A stretch of DNA of 64,000 bases from Gymnodinialimonas ulvae (GTDB taxonomy: Bacteria > Pseudomonadota > Alphaproteobacteria > Rhodobacterales > Rhodobacteraceae). A model generated the notes under the pieces. It saw only the letters and a program-made list of their open reading frames with translations. It ran no database searches and was not told the origin of the DNA. The translations under genes were made by a program, and so were the position numbers. Shown one piece after another: positions 42,186-49,663 of the stretch; within the stretch, counting starts at the first letter, position 1, and every line of letters starts with the position of its first letter. Location of the stretch: contig NZ_JBBIFX010000001.1 of the NCBI RefSeq assembly GCF_037543845.1, positions 558,001 through 622,000 on the forward strand, read 5' to 3'.

Positions 42186-44612
42186 ATGGCGAAACACAGT
42201 GACACCGATAGTGCCAAAGTCGCAAATCTGGACGAGGCGGCGGCAATCCAACGTCTGGCGGAACTGGCGCAGCTCCTGGGGTCGGCCAACGCCGCCTATT
42301 ACCGGGATGATGCCCCTGACCTGACCGATGCGGAGTATGATGCGCTCAAGCGCGAGAACGCGGCCATCGAAGCGCGCTTTCCCAAACTCAAGCGCCAAGA
42401 CAGCCCTTCTGAGCAGGTCGGCGCCGCCCCTGCCTCGGGATTTGCAAAAATCACCCATGCCCAACGCATGCTGTCGTTGTCGAACGCGTTCGACGTCGAG
42501 GATGTGGCGGATTTTGTCGCCGGTATTCGCCGCTACCTTGGCCTGACCGAGGATTCACCCCTGGCGTTCACGGCGGAACCTAAGATTGACGGCCTTTCGC
42601 TGTCCTTGCGTTACGAGCAGGGAACTCTTGTTCACGCGGCCACACGCGGCGATGGGGCGGTGGGCGAGAACGTGACCGTCAATGCACGAACCATCGCCGA
42701 TATTCCGAGCACGTTGGAAGGTGCACCGGATGTGTTGGAGGTGCGGGGCGAGGTCTATATGTCCCATGCCGATTTCGCGGCCCTAAATTCGCGGCAGGCC
42801 GAGGCGGGCGACAAGATGTTCGCCAACCCGCGCAATGCGGCAGCAGGATCATTGCGGCAGCTGGACCCGGCGATCACAGAATCTCGGCCCCTGAAATTCT
42901 TCGCCTATGCCTGGGGCGAGTTGAGCGCACCGCTTGCGCAGACCCAGACCGGATCGCTCGAACGGCTCAAGTCGCTTGGTTTCCAGATCAACCAGTGTAC
43001 CAGAACCTGTGCTAGCTGCGAGGCGATGCTGGCGCATTATGCCAGCATCGAGGCGAGGCGCGCGGGGCTTGGTTATGACATCGACGGGGTTGTCTACAAG
43101 GTGGATGACCTCGCCTACCAGCGGCGTCTCGGCATGCGATCGACCACGCCGCGTTGGGCGATTGCGCATAAATTTCCCGCAGAGCTGGCCTGGACCCGGC
43201 TGGAGGCGATCGACATTCAGGTTGGCCGAACCGGGGCGCTGAGCCCGGTCGCGCGCCTGACGCCGGTGACGGTGGGCGGCGTTGTCGTGTCGAATGCGAC
43301 GTTGCACAACGAGGATTATATCGCGGGGCGCGATGCCAGTGGCGCGCCGATCCGTGTCGATGAAAATGGCAACGGCAAGGACATCCGCGTGGGCGACACC
43401 GTGCAGATCTACCGCGCCGGAGATGTGATCCCGAAGGTGGCCGATGTCGATTTGGGCAAGCGGCCCGGCGACGCCGCGCCGTTCGTGTTTCCAACGGTTT
43501 GCCCGGAATGCCAAAGTCAGGCGATCCGCGAGGAAGGGGATGCGGTGCGGCGCTGTACCGGTGGCCTGATCTGTCCGGCGCAGGCGGTCGAGAAGCTGAA
43601 GCATTTCGTCTCGCGCGCGGCGTTTGACATCGAAGGGTTGGGGGCCAAACAAGTCGAGGCGTTCCACCATCTGGGGTGGATCGATGCGCCCGCCGACATC
43701 TTCACCCTTCGCGCGCGTGATACCGAGCGAAAGCTGCTCCGTCCCGCGGTGCGGCAGGTCGCGCTTTGGCAGCGTGGCAACACACCCGAGGAGGTCGCGC
43801 AGCGGATGGTCGACCGTCGCGAGATGCTCACCACCATGGGGATCGACCCGCTTGTCGGATACGAGGCGGCGCTGGACACATTGTCGGGTCGGCCGCTTTC
43901 CGAGATTAAATCCTGGGGCGAAAAATCCGCTGAAAACCTGTTCCAGGCGATTGACGAAAAACGCGAAATCCCATTGGCCCGGCTGATATTTGCCCTTGGG
44001 ATCCGCCATGTGGGTGAGGTTGCAGCCGCCGATCTGGCGCGCCACTTTGGCACGTGGGAGGCTTTGGCCGGCACGGTTGACGCGGCAGCTCCGGCCGCCA
44101 GCGCGCACCGCGCCGCCGAGGAAAGCATCGTGGCAGAGCGGGCAATGGCTGCGGACGAAGGCCGCCGCGCGAACCTTTCTGCTGCGCGCGAGGCGGCCTG
44201 GGCCGACACGCCGGCGCAGGCGCGGGCCGCGTGGGATGATTTGACCGGGATCGACGGCATCGGAGCCACGGTGGCCGTGTCGCTTGTGACCACGTTCCAG
44301 CAGAAAACCGAACGCGCCTCCATCGACGCCTTGGTCGCCCTGTTGACGCCCGTAGCGCCCGAAGCGCGCGCCATGGACAGTCCCGTGGCGGGCAAAATCG
44401 TGGTCTTCACCGGCAGTCTGGAGAAGATGACGCGGGCCGAGGCCAAGGCGCGGGCGGAATCCCTGGGCGCGAAAGTGTCGAGCAGTGTTTCGGCCAAGAC
44501 CGACCTGCTGGTGGCCGGGCCAGGGGCCGGATCGAAGGCCACCAAGGCGGCGGAGCTTGGGATCGAGACCATTGACGAAGACGAATGGCTGGCATTGGTG
44601 GGCGATGGTTGA
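42186..44612 (+). CDS. ligA: NAD+-dependent DNA ligase LigA
   Basis: An 808-residue ligase, longer than the usual 670-700. Domains in order: Ia and nucleotidyltransferase with the adenylated lysine in AEPKIDGLSLSLRYE (lysine about 133); OB fold; zinc finger (CPECQSQ...RRCTGGLICPAQ); helix-hairpin-helix repeats; and a BRCT domain (GKIVVFTGSLEKMTRAEAKA). The extra length is partly an alanine- and acid-rich insertion of about 45 residues inside the HhH region (AAPAASAHRAAEESIVAERA onward). The ATG at 42186 follows GGGGGAAG. It overlaps recG by 8 bp. Confidence 0.97.
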   Translation: MAKHSDTDSAKVANLDEAAAIQRLAELAQLLGSANAAYYRDDAPDLTDAEYDALKRENAAIEARFPKLKRQDSPSEQVGAAPASGFAKITHAQRMLSLSNAFDVEDVADFVAGIRRYLGLTEDSPLAFTAEPKIDGLSLSLRYEQGTLVHAATRGDGAVGENVTVNARTIADIPSTLEGAPDVLEVRGEVYMSHADFAALNSRQAEAGDKMFANPRNAAAGSLRQLDPAITESRPLKFFAYAWGELSAPLAQTQTGSLERLKSLGFQINQCTRTCASCEAMLAHYASIEARRAGLGYDIDGVVYKVDDLAYQRRLGMRSTTPRWAIAHKFPAELAWTRLEAIDIQVGRTGALSPVARLTPVTVGGVVVSNATLHNEDYIAGRDASGAPIRVDENGNGKDIRVGDTVQIYRAGDVIPKVADVDLGKRPGDAAPFVFPTVCPECQSQAIREEGDAVRRCTGGLICPAQAVEKLKHFVSRAAFDIEGLGAKQVEAFHHLGWIDAPADIFTLRARDTERKLLRPAVRQVALWQRGNTPEEVAQRMVDRREMLTTMGIDPLVGYEAALDTLSGRPLSEIKSWGEKSAENLFQAIDEKREIPLARLIFALGIRHVGEVAAADLARHFGTWEALAGTVDAAAPAASAHRAAEESIVAERAMAADEGRRANLSAAREAAWADTPAQARAAWDDLTGIDGIGATVAVSLVTTFQQKTERASIDALVALLTPVAPEARAMDSPVAGKIVVFTGSLEKMTRAEAKARAESLGAKVSSSVSAKTDLLVAGPGAGSKATKAAELGIETIDEDEWLALVGDG

Positions 44613-46707
44613 TCATATCCCAAAAGGTCGGCCCGAGATCCTGTTTCCACTTTTCGCGGGCTTGGAGACGCTGGACGGTGTGGGTCCGAAAACGGCGAAA
44701 CACTATGCGGCCATCGGGGTGGAGACGCCCAAGGATCTTATCCTGACGTTGCCCAACTCCGGGTTGGACCGGACGCGTCGCGCCTCGATCCGGGAGGTGC
44801 CGCTGCCCGGGCCTGCGACGGTCGAGGTGACCATCGGGCAGCATCACAAACCGCGCGGTCGGGGGCCGTACCGGGTGGATGTGGAAGATGCACAGACGGC
44901 GTTTCAGTTGGTGTTCTTCCATGCCCGGGGCGATTACCTCGACAAGCAGCTACCAGTGGGAAGCCGCCGCGTCGTTTCAGGTAAGGTGGAGCTATACGAC
45001 GGCATCGCGCAGATGGCGCATCCCGACCACATGCTGCCGCCCGAGGACGCCGCGCAGATCCCGACGTTCGAGCCGGTTTACCCTCTGGCCCAAGGGCTGA
45101 CGCAGCGGGGGGTGCAAAAGGCGATGGCCTCGGCGTTGCAGAAGGTCGAATTTCTTGGTGAATGGGTCGATCTGGAGTTGCGTAAGGCGCGCGAATGGCC
45201 CGCCTGGGCCGATGCGATTGCGCTTGTCCATGCCCCCGAAACCACAGCAGATCTGAGCCGCGCGACCCCGGCCCGTGCGCGCCTGGCCTATGACGAATTG
45301 TTCGCGCATCAGCTGACCCTGTCGTTGGCCCGTGCGCATCGCCGGAAGAAGCCGGGCCTTGTCAGTGCGGGCGACGGCGCGTTGCGGCGCAAGATTTTGG
45401 CCACGTTGCCCTACAAGCCCACCGGCGCGCAGACCCGCGTGATGGAGGAAATCACCAAGGATATGGGCACGCCGCATCGGATGAACCGGCTGCTGCAGGG
45501 CGATGTCGGGGCGGGCAAGACGCTTGTTGCGTTGATGGCGCTTCTGGTCGCGGTGGAGGCGGGCGGGCAGGGGGTGATGATGGCGCCGACCTCGATCCTG
45601 GCCGGGCAGCACTACCTGAACCTCAAGCCGCTGGCCGATGCGGCTGGCGTGGTATGCGAGGTTTTGACCGGTGCTGACAAGGGGGCGGAGCGGCGCGCAA
45701 AGCTGGCGGCGCTCAAGCGCGGTGACATTCACATTCTGGTCGGCACCCACGCGGTGTTTCAAGATGACGTCGCGTTCGCGGATCTGCGCCTCGCCGTGGT
45801 GGATGAGCAGCACCGCTTCGGTGTGCGCGAACGGGTCCGGTTGAGCCAGAAGGGCGAGGCGCTGGACGTGTTGGTCATGACCGCCACGCCGATCCCGCGC
45901 ACACTGAGCCTGGCGCAATATGGCGATATGGATGTCTCGGTGCTCGACGAGAAACCGCCCGGACGCACGCCGGTGAAGACCGCCCTCGTCTCCACGGCGC
46001 GGATCGATGAAGTGATCGACCGACTGCGCCGCGCGTTGGAGGAAGGGCGGCAGGTTTACTGGGTCTGTCCGCTGGTCGAGGAAAGCGAAATTTACGACGC
46101 GACCGCCGCCGAGGAGCGGTTCAAGATCCTGCGCGCGGCCTTGGGGGACGGGGTTGTGGGGTTGGTCCACGGGCAAATGCCGCCGAAGGACAAGGATGCG
46201 ATCATGGCCGCGTTCAAAGCGGGCGAAACCCGCGTGCTTGTTGCCACGACGGTGATTGAGGTTGGGGTCGACGTGCCCAATGCGTCCATCATGGTGATCG
46301 AACAGGCCGAGATCTTTGGCCTGTCGACGCTGCACCAATTGCGCGGCCGTGTGGGGCGGGGCGCGGCAGACTCGACCTGTTTGTTGATGTTCCGCGCGCC
46401 GCTAGGCGAGACGGCGACGCGCCGGTTGCAGGTCATGCGCGACACCGAGGACGGGTTCCGCATTGCCGAAGAGGACCTCGCGATCCGCGGTGCGGGCGAT
46501 TTGATCGGCACGGCGCAATCGGGCCTGCCACGGTTTCGCATTGCCAATCTTGAGGAGCAGGCGGATTTGCTGGCACTGGCGCAGAGCGATGCGCGCACGC
46601 TTCTGGCCCGTGATCCCGAGCTCAGCAGCGCCCGGGGACAATCGGCGCGCGTGCTTTTGTGGTTGATGGAGCAGGACAAGGCGATCCGCCTTCTGGAGGT
46701 CGGCTAG
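44605..46707 (+). CDS. recG: ATP-dependent DNA helicase RecG
   Basis: A 700-residue RecG, which reverses stalled forks and processes branched DNA. The N-terminal wedge domain begins FPLFAGLETLDGVGPKTAKH. Helicase motifs are LLQGDVGAGKT (motif I), VDEQHRFGV (DExH box), VMTATPIPRTL (motif III), and VLVATTVIEVGVDVPNA with QLRGRVGRG (V and VI). The ATG at 44605 lies inside the end of ligA, indicating translational coupling of the two repair genes. Confidence 0.98.
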   Translation: MVDHIPKGRPEILFPLFAGLETLDGVGPKTAKHYAAIGVETPKDLILTLPNSGLDRTRRASIREVPLPGPATVEVTIGQHHKPRGRGPYRVDVEDAQTAFQLVFFHARGDYLDKQLPVGSRRVVSGKVELYDGIAQMAHPDHMLPPEDAAQIPTFEPVYPLAQGLTQRGVQKAMASALQKVEFLGEWVDLELRKAREWPAWADAIALVHAPETTADLSRATPARARLAYDELFAHQLTLSLARAHRRKKPGLVSAGDGALRRKILATLPYKPTGAQTRVMEEITKDMGTPHRMNRLLQGDVGAGKTLVALMALLVAVEAGGQGVMMAPTSILAGQHYLNLKPLADAAGVVCEVLTGADKGAERRAKLAALKRGDIHILVGTHAVFQDDVAFADLRLAVVDEQHRFGVRERVRLSQKGEALDVLVMTATPIPRTLSLAQYGDMDVSVLDEKPPGRTPVKTALVSTARIDEVIDRLRRALEEGRQVYWVCPLVEESEIYDATAAEERFKILRAALGDGVVGLVHGQMPPKDKDAIMAAFKAGETRVLVATTVIEVGVDVPNASIMVIEQAEIFGLSTLHQLRGRVGRGAADSTCLLMFRAPLGETATRRLQVMRDTEDGFRIAEEDLAIRGAGDLIGTAQSGLPRFRIANLEEQADLLALAQSDARTLLARDPELSSARGQSARVLLWLMEQDKAIRLLEVG

Positions 46708-46718
46708 GCCCCGTATTT

Positions 46719-46792
46719 GAGAACAAAGCGCGGTTTGTTCGCTAATGTTCTTAAAAAGTTCTTTACAATTTTACTCACTTGTGAGAACAAAG
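46719..46792 (+). promoter_or_regulatory. LexA (SOS) box and surrounding repeats before the 40-residue gene
   Basis: GTTC at 46747-46750 and 46758-46761 flank exactly seven bases (TTAAAAA), matching the LexA box seen before uvrA. A third GTTC at 46737-46740 stands six bases upstream. GAACAAA (46721-46727) and TTTGTTC (46734-46740) are a perfect inverted repeat, and GAGAACAAAG is repeated at 46719 and 46783. The box is 70 bp before the next start codon, against 66 bp for uvrA. Confidence 0.7.
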
Positions 46793-46831
46793 GGTCAACA
46801 AGACGTTAACAGAGCAGCTCCGGAGGTTCCA

Positions 46832-46954
46832 ATGCTTCGCCAGACCACTCAGATCCTTGCCCGTTCGCGCAGCACGTTGATGTATGATCTGGTTGGTGTG
46901 GTGGCCTTGGCTGCGATGACGATCGGCATGCTGTTCCTGCCGGGTGTTGTGTAA
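46832..46954 (+). CDS. 40-residue single-pass membrane peptide, possibly SOS-controlled
   Basis: GGAGG stands five bases before the ATG, an excellent ribosome-binding site. The peptide has a polar, basic N-terminus (MLRQTTQILARSRSTLMYD) and one hydrophobic helix (LVGVVALAAMTIGMLFLPGV), ending PGVV. It has its own upstream region with a LexA box and its own terminator at 47074, so it is a self-contained gene. I do not recognise a family. Size, topology and SOS box recall the 29-residue Caulobacter division inhibitor SidA, but there is no evident sequence similarity and the function is unproven. Confidence 0.75.
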   Translation: MLRQTTQILARSRSTLMYDLVGVVALAAMTIGMLFLPGVV

Positions 46955-47073
46955 GTCTTTTTCGTTTCTGCCTGCGATCCATTTCGGGTTCTGGCACCGG
47001 CGACTTGTCCCCGCCCGTGTCGTCTGACATCCCGCCAGCTCCCTGCCTCGGAGCGTCCCGGATCCGCATACCT

Positions 47074-47111
47074 CCGCCGCCATCCTGTCCCGGATGCGCG
47101 GCGGTTTTTTT
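47074..47111 (+). terminator. Terminator of the small-peptide transcript
   Basis: A long stem, CCGCCGCCATCC with GGATGCGCGGCGG (one bulged base), closed by a short loop and followed by seven T. The 120 bases between the peptide stop and this hairpin hold no further ORF and form a rather long 3' untranslated part. Confidence 0.92.
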
Positions 47112-47135
47112 GCAATATAGTCGGCAGTAAGGGGG

Positions 47136-47588
47136 TCAGGCGCAGGCTGCGCGTTCGGCCTCGGCGATGGCGTCCGCGGTGGCGTCCAGTGACAGTAGGA
47201 TCGAGGCGTGGCGGTTGCGATAGTCGCGCGCTGGCTCCAGCACGTCGTAACCGTCGAAGGGCGCGTCCGGCACCGGGCCGCCATCCTTGAGCATGGCGCG
47301 CAGGGCATCGCGGGTCGCCTCGACCTCAGCGCGGCTGCGGCCCAAGACGTTTTGCCCAAGGATCGCTGCGGACGCCTGACCCAGGGCGCAGGCCTTCACA
47401 TCCTGCCCGAAGCGCGAGATCACGCCGTCGGTCATATCCAGATCCACGGTGACGGTCGAGCCGCAGAGCGGTGCGCGTTTTTTCACGCTGGCCTGCGGGG
47501 CGTCGAGGCGGGCGCGATAGGGAATATCGGCGGCCAACGCGAGGATGCGCTGGGAATAGAGCTTGATCAGATCGTTATCGCTGGCCAT
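47136..47588 (-). CDS. NifU/IscU-like iron-sulfur scaffold protein
   Basis: A 150-residue NifU-N-terminal-type (SufU/IscU-like) protein that assembles or binds Fe-S clusters. The conserved cysteines are in KRAPLCGSTVTVDL and in VKACALGQASAA; the third usual cysteine, near a C-terminal segment, is not obvious in this protein. GAAAGG precedes the ATG at 47588 and AGGAGG lies further up. It is divergent from hisI. Rhodobacterial genomes often carry this gene beside hisI; the reason is not known. Confidence 0.85.
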   Translation of the reverse strand: MASDNDLIKLYSQRILALAADIPYRARLDAPQASVKKRAPLCGSTVTVDLDMTDGVISRFGQDVKACALGQASAAILGQNVLGRSRAEVEATRDALRAMLKDGGPVPDAPFDGYDVLEPARDYRNRHASILLSLDATADAIAEAERAACA

Positions 47589-47654
47589 GGCTTTGCCTTT
47601 CGGAACCTCCTGCCATAGGTAGCGGCGAGGATTTGATTTGCAAAGAGGTGCGAC

Positions 47655-48014
47655 ATGGCGACCTTTGATCCGGCGACGCTGCGTTATGATACCAACGGGT
47701 TGATCCCCTGCATCGCGCAGGCGGAGGGGTCGGGTGAGGTGTTGATGATGGCGTGGATGAACGCCGAGGCGGTCGCACGCACGCTGGAGACCGGGCGCGT
47801 CACCTATTGGAGCCGGTCGCGGCAGGCGTTCTGGGTGAAGGGCGAGGCCAGCGGGCATGTTCAGGAGCTGCTGGATTTGCGTGTCGATTGCGACCGGGAT
47901 TGCCTGCTGGCGATCGTTCGGCAGACGGGCCCCGCGTGTCACACCAACCGGCGGGTGTGTTTTTATACCTCGGTCATCTCGGGCGAAGAGGTGGAGTTGA
48001 TGGCGCCACAATAG
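47655..48014 (+). CDS. hisI: Phosphoribosyl-AMP cyclohydrolase
   Basis: A 119-residue enzyme opening the adenine ring of phosphoribosyl-AMP in step three of histidine biosynthesis. The magnesium motif is D78-x-D80-x-D82 (RVDCDRDC). The zinc cysteines are C79, C95 (TGPACHTNRR) and C102. MMAWMNAEAVARTLETG and YWSRSRQAFWVKGE are family hallmarks. It is monofunctional, without the HisE domain found in enterobacteria. GAGGTGCGAC precedes the ATG. No other his genes are in the window. Confidence 0.97.
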   Translation: MATFDPATLRYDTNGLIPCIAQAEGSGEVLMMAWMNAEAVARTLETGRVTYWSRSRQAFWVKGEASGHVQELLDLRVDCDRDCLLAIVRQTGPACHTNRRVCFYTSVISGEEVELMAPQ

Positions 48015-48085
48015 CTGTGATCACGCGTGAGAAGGTGGGTTAAGTATCTGCTTCATAATGACAAAATGAATTTTGTTAGGATTTT

Positions 48086-48160
48086 GGAAAGGTTCGCCTT
48101 TCCAATGGGACGGGGCGCTGCCCCTTCGCGCCCTTCGGGGCGCTGACCCCGAGGTTTTTT
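48086..48160 (+). terminator. Two successive UUCG-loop hairpins and T tract after hisI
   Basis: GGAAAGG-TTCG-CCTTTCC (48086-48103) and GCGCCC-TTCG-GGGCGC (48128-48143) are perfect stems with very stable UUCG loops. The second is enclosed by CGGGG/CCCCG arms and followed by six T at 48155-48160. Together they form a structured 3' end for hisI. Confidence 0.75.
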
Positions 48161-48194
48161 AGGCAAGATCAAGGAGCGGGCGCGCGCTGAGCCA

Positions 48195-49031
48195 TCAGAG
48201 TCCCACCATGGCGCGGATATCCTGGGGGGTGGCACCCTCGGCGCGGTACGTACGGATCGCGCGGGCGTCGTCGCGTTTGGCAAGGCGCTTGCCGGTCTCG
48301 TCGCGGATCAGGCGGTGGTGGTGGTAGATGGGCGCGGACAAGCTCAATTCCCATTGCAGGAAGCGTTGCAGGAAGGTGGCCTCAAACAGGTCTTCGCCGC
48401 GGATCACATGGGTGACGAAGGTGTTTGCATCATCGACGATGACGGCGAGGTGATAGCTGGCGGCCATGTTTGGGCGTGCCAGAATGGGATCGCCGACGCG
48501 CGTTAAAAGGTGATCCGCGGTGACGTCGTGCTCGCCCGCGTGGGCCGGGCCGGTCTCTGTGAAGGCGGGCAATGGTCCGTCGGTGGTTTTCGACAGTTCA
48601 TAGCGCAGGGCATCCGTCGGCAGGCGATCCGCGTAGGCGCGTCCCCGGCACGTGCCGGGATAGATCCGGCCATCGGGGCCGAATTCGGGCACACCTTCCT
48701 GTGGGGCGGAGGCCGCGTTGGCAATCTCGGCGCGGGTGCAGCGGCAGGGATACACCGCGCCGTGGGCGGCAAGGTCTTCGATTGTGTCTCGGTACTCGTC
48801 GAAATGCTCGGACTGGCGGCGCACCGGGCCATCCCATGTCAGGCCAAGCCAGCGAAGGTCTTCGTAGATCAGATCCTCCCATTCGGGGCGGGCGCGGGAT
48901 TGGTCGAGATCGTCGATGCGCAGGAGGAACTGGCCACCGGCGACGCGCGCCATGTCATGGGCGAGGATCGCGGAATAGGCATGGCCGAGGTGCAATGGCC
49001 CCGTGGGCGAGGGCGCGAAGCGGGTGATCAC
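48195..49031 (-). CDS. gluQRS: Glutamyl-queuosine tRNA(Asp) synthetase
   Basis: A 278-residue truncated glutamyl-tRNA synthetase paralogue without an anticodon-binding domain. It attaches glutamate to queuosine 34 of tRNA-Asp. HLGH (14-17) is the HIGH motif in TRFAPSPTGPLHLGHAYSA, and KRLAKRD is the KMSKS equivalent. The zinc site is YPCRC with the later YPGTCRG. The ATG overlaps the preceding methyltransferase gene by ATGA. It works after Tgt, whose gene is at 26319. Confidence 0.97.
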   Translation of the reverse strand: MITRFAPSPTGPLHLGHAYSAILAHDMARVAGGQFLLRIDDLDQSRARPEWEDLIYEDLRWLGLTWDGPVRRQSEHFDEYRDTIEDLAAHGAVYPCRCTRAEIANAASAPQEGVPEFGPDGRIYPGTCRGRAYADRLPTDALRYELSKTTDGPLPAFTETGPAHAGEHDVTADHLLTRVGDPILARPNMAASYHLAVIVDDANTFVTHVIRGEDLFEATFLQRFLQWELSLSAPIYHHHRLIRDETGKRLAKRDDARAIRTYRAEGATPQDIRAMVGL

Positions 49032-49624
49032 GATTTGCGCAGGATGTAGATGGAAGACTTCATGTTTTTGCCCGGCAGATGGTCGCCGTAGGCCTCGTGG
49101 ATCAGGGTGGCGGTGTCCTGGGCCTTGGCGAGCGCATCCATGTAGCTGGCGTCGGCCAGCGTCGCGTCATTGAAGCTGAACCCCACAAGGCCGTTTGGGG
49201 GCAGCGCGTCCAGCAGGACATGCAGCGTGTCGGCGGGCGCGGCGCCAAGGCTGACGACGCCGATGGCAGCGATGATCGGGTAGCCAGGGGGCGGGGCGTC
49301 ACCCGGGGCGCTTGGCCAGAGCTTGCGATAGGCGCCGGTGGCCTGCGCGTGGTCGAGCATTTCGGGCGTGATGTCGGTGCCGTCGATGGTGGTGAAGCCC
49401 TGCGCGGCCAGCGCGCGCCCCGACAGGCCCGTGCCACAGCCGAAATCGAGCAGCGGCGCCGTCAGATCGGGGGCAACCGCGGCCAAGGCCTGCGCCAATC
49501 GGCCCGGCGTCGCATAGCCCGCGCCCTGCACATCCGCATCGTAGGTCTCGGCCCAATCGCGATAGAGCGCGCGGGTTTCTTCGGGAGAGCGGGGCTGCCA
49601 GAGCGGTTTGTCGAAGGTTGCCAT
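49028..49624 (-). CDS. Class I SAM-dependent methyltransferase
   Basis: A 198-residue Rossmann methyltransferase. The N-terminal segment ALYRDWAETYDADVQGAGYA and motif I LLDFGCGTGLSGRAL (about 61-75), with GTDITPEMLDHAQ as motif II, are typical of the small TPR-methyltransferase/UbiE-like group. It is translationally coupled to gluQRS by a 4-bp overlap. Neither in-frame start (ATG at 49624 or TTG at 49633) has a good ribosome-binding site. The substrate is unknown. Confidence 0.88.
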   Translation of the reverse strand: MATFDKPLWQPRSPEETRALYRDWAETYDADVQGAGYATPGRLAQALAAVAPDLTAPLLDFGCGTGLSGRALAAQGFTTIDGTDITPEMLDHAQATGAYRKLWPSAPGDAPPPGYPIIAAIGVVSLGAAPADTLHVLLDALPPNGLVGFSFNDATLADASYMDALAKAQDTATLIHEAYGDHLPGKNMKSSIYILRKS

Positions 49625-49663
49625 GGGGGGCAAGTTAGCCGTGCAGGCGACCCCGCGTCCAGT

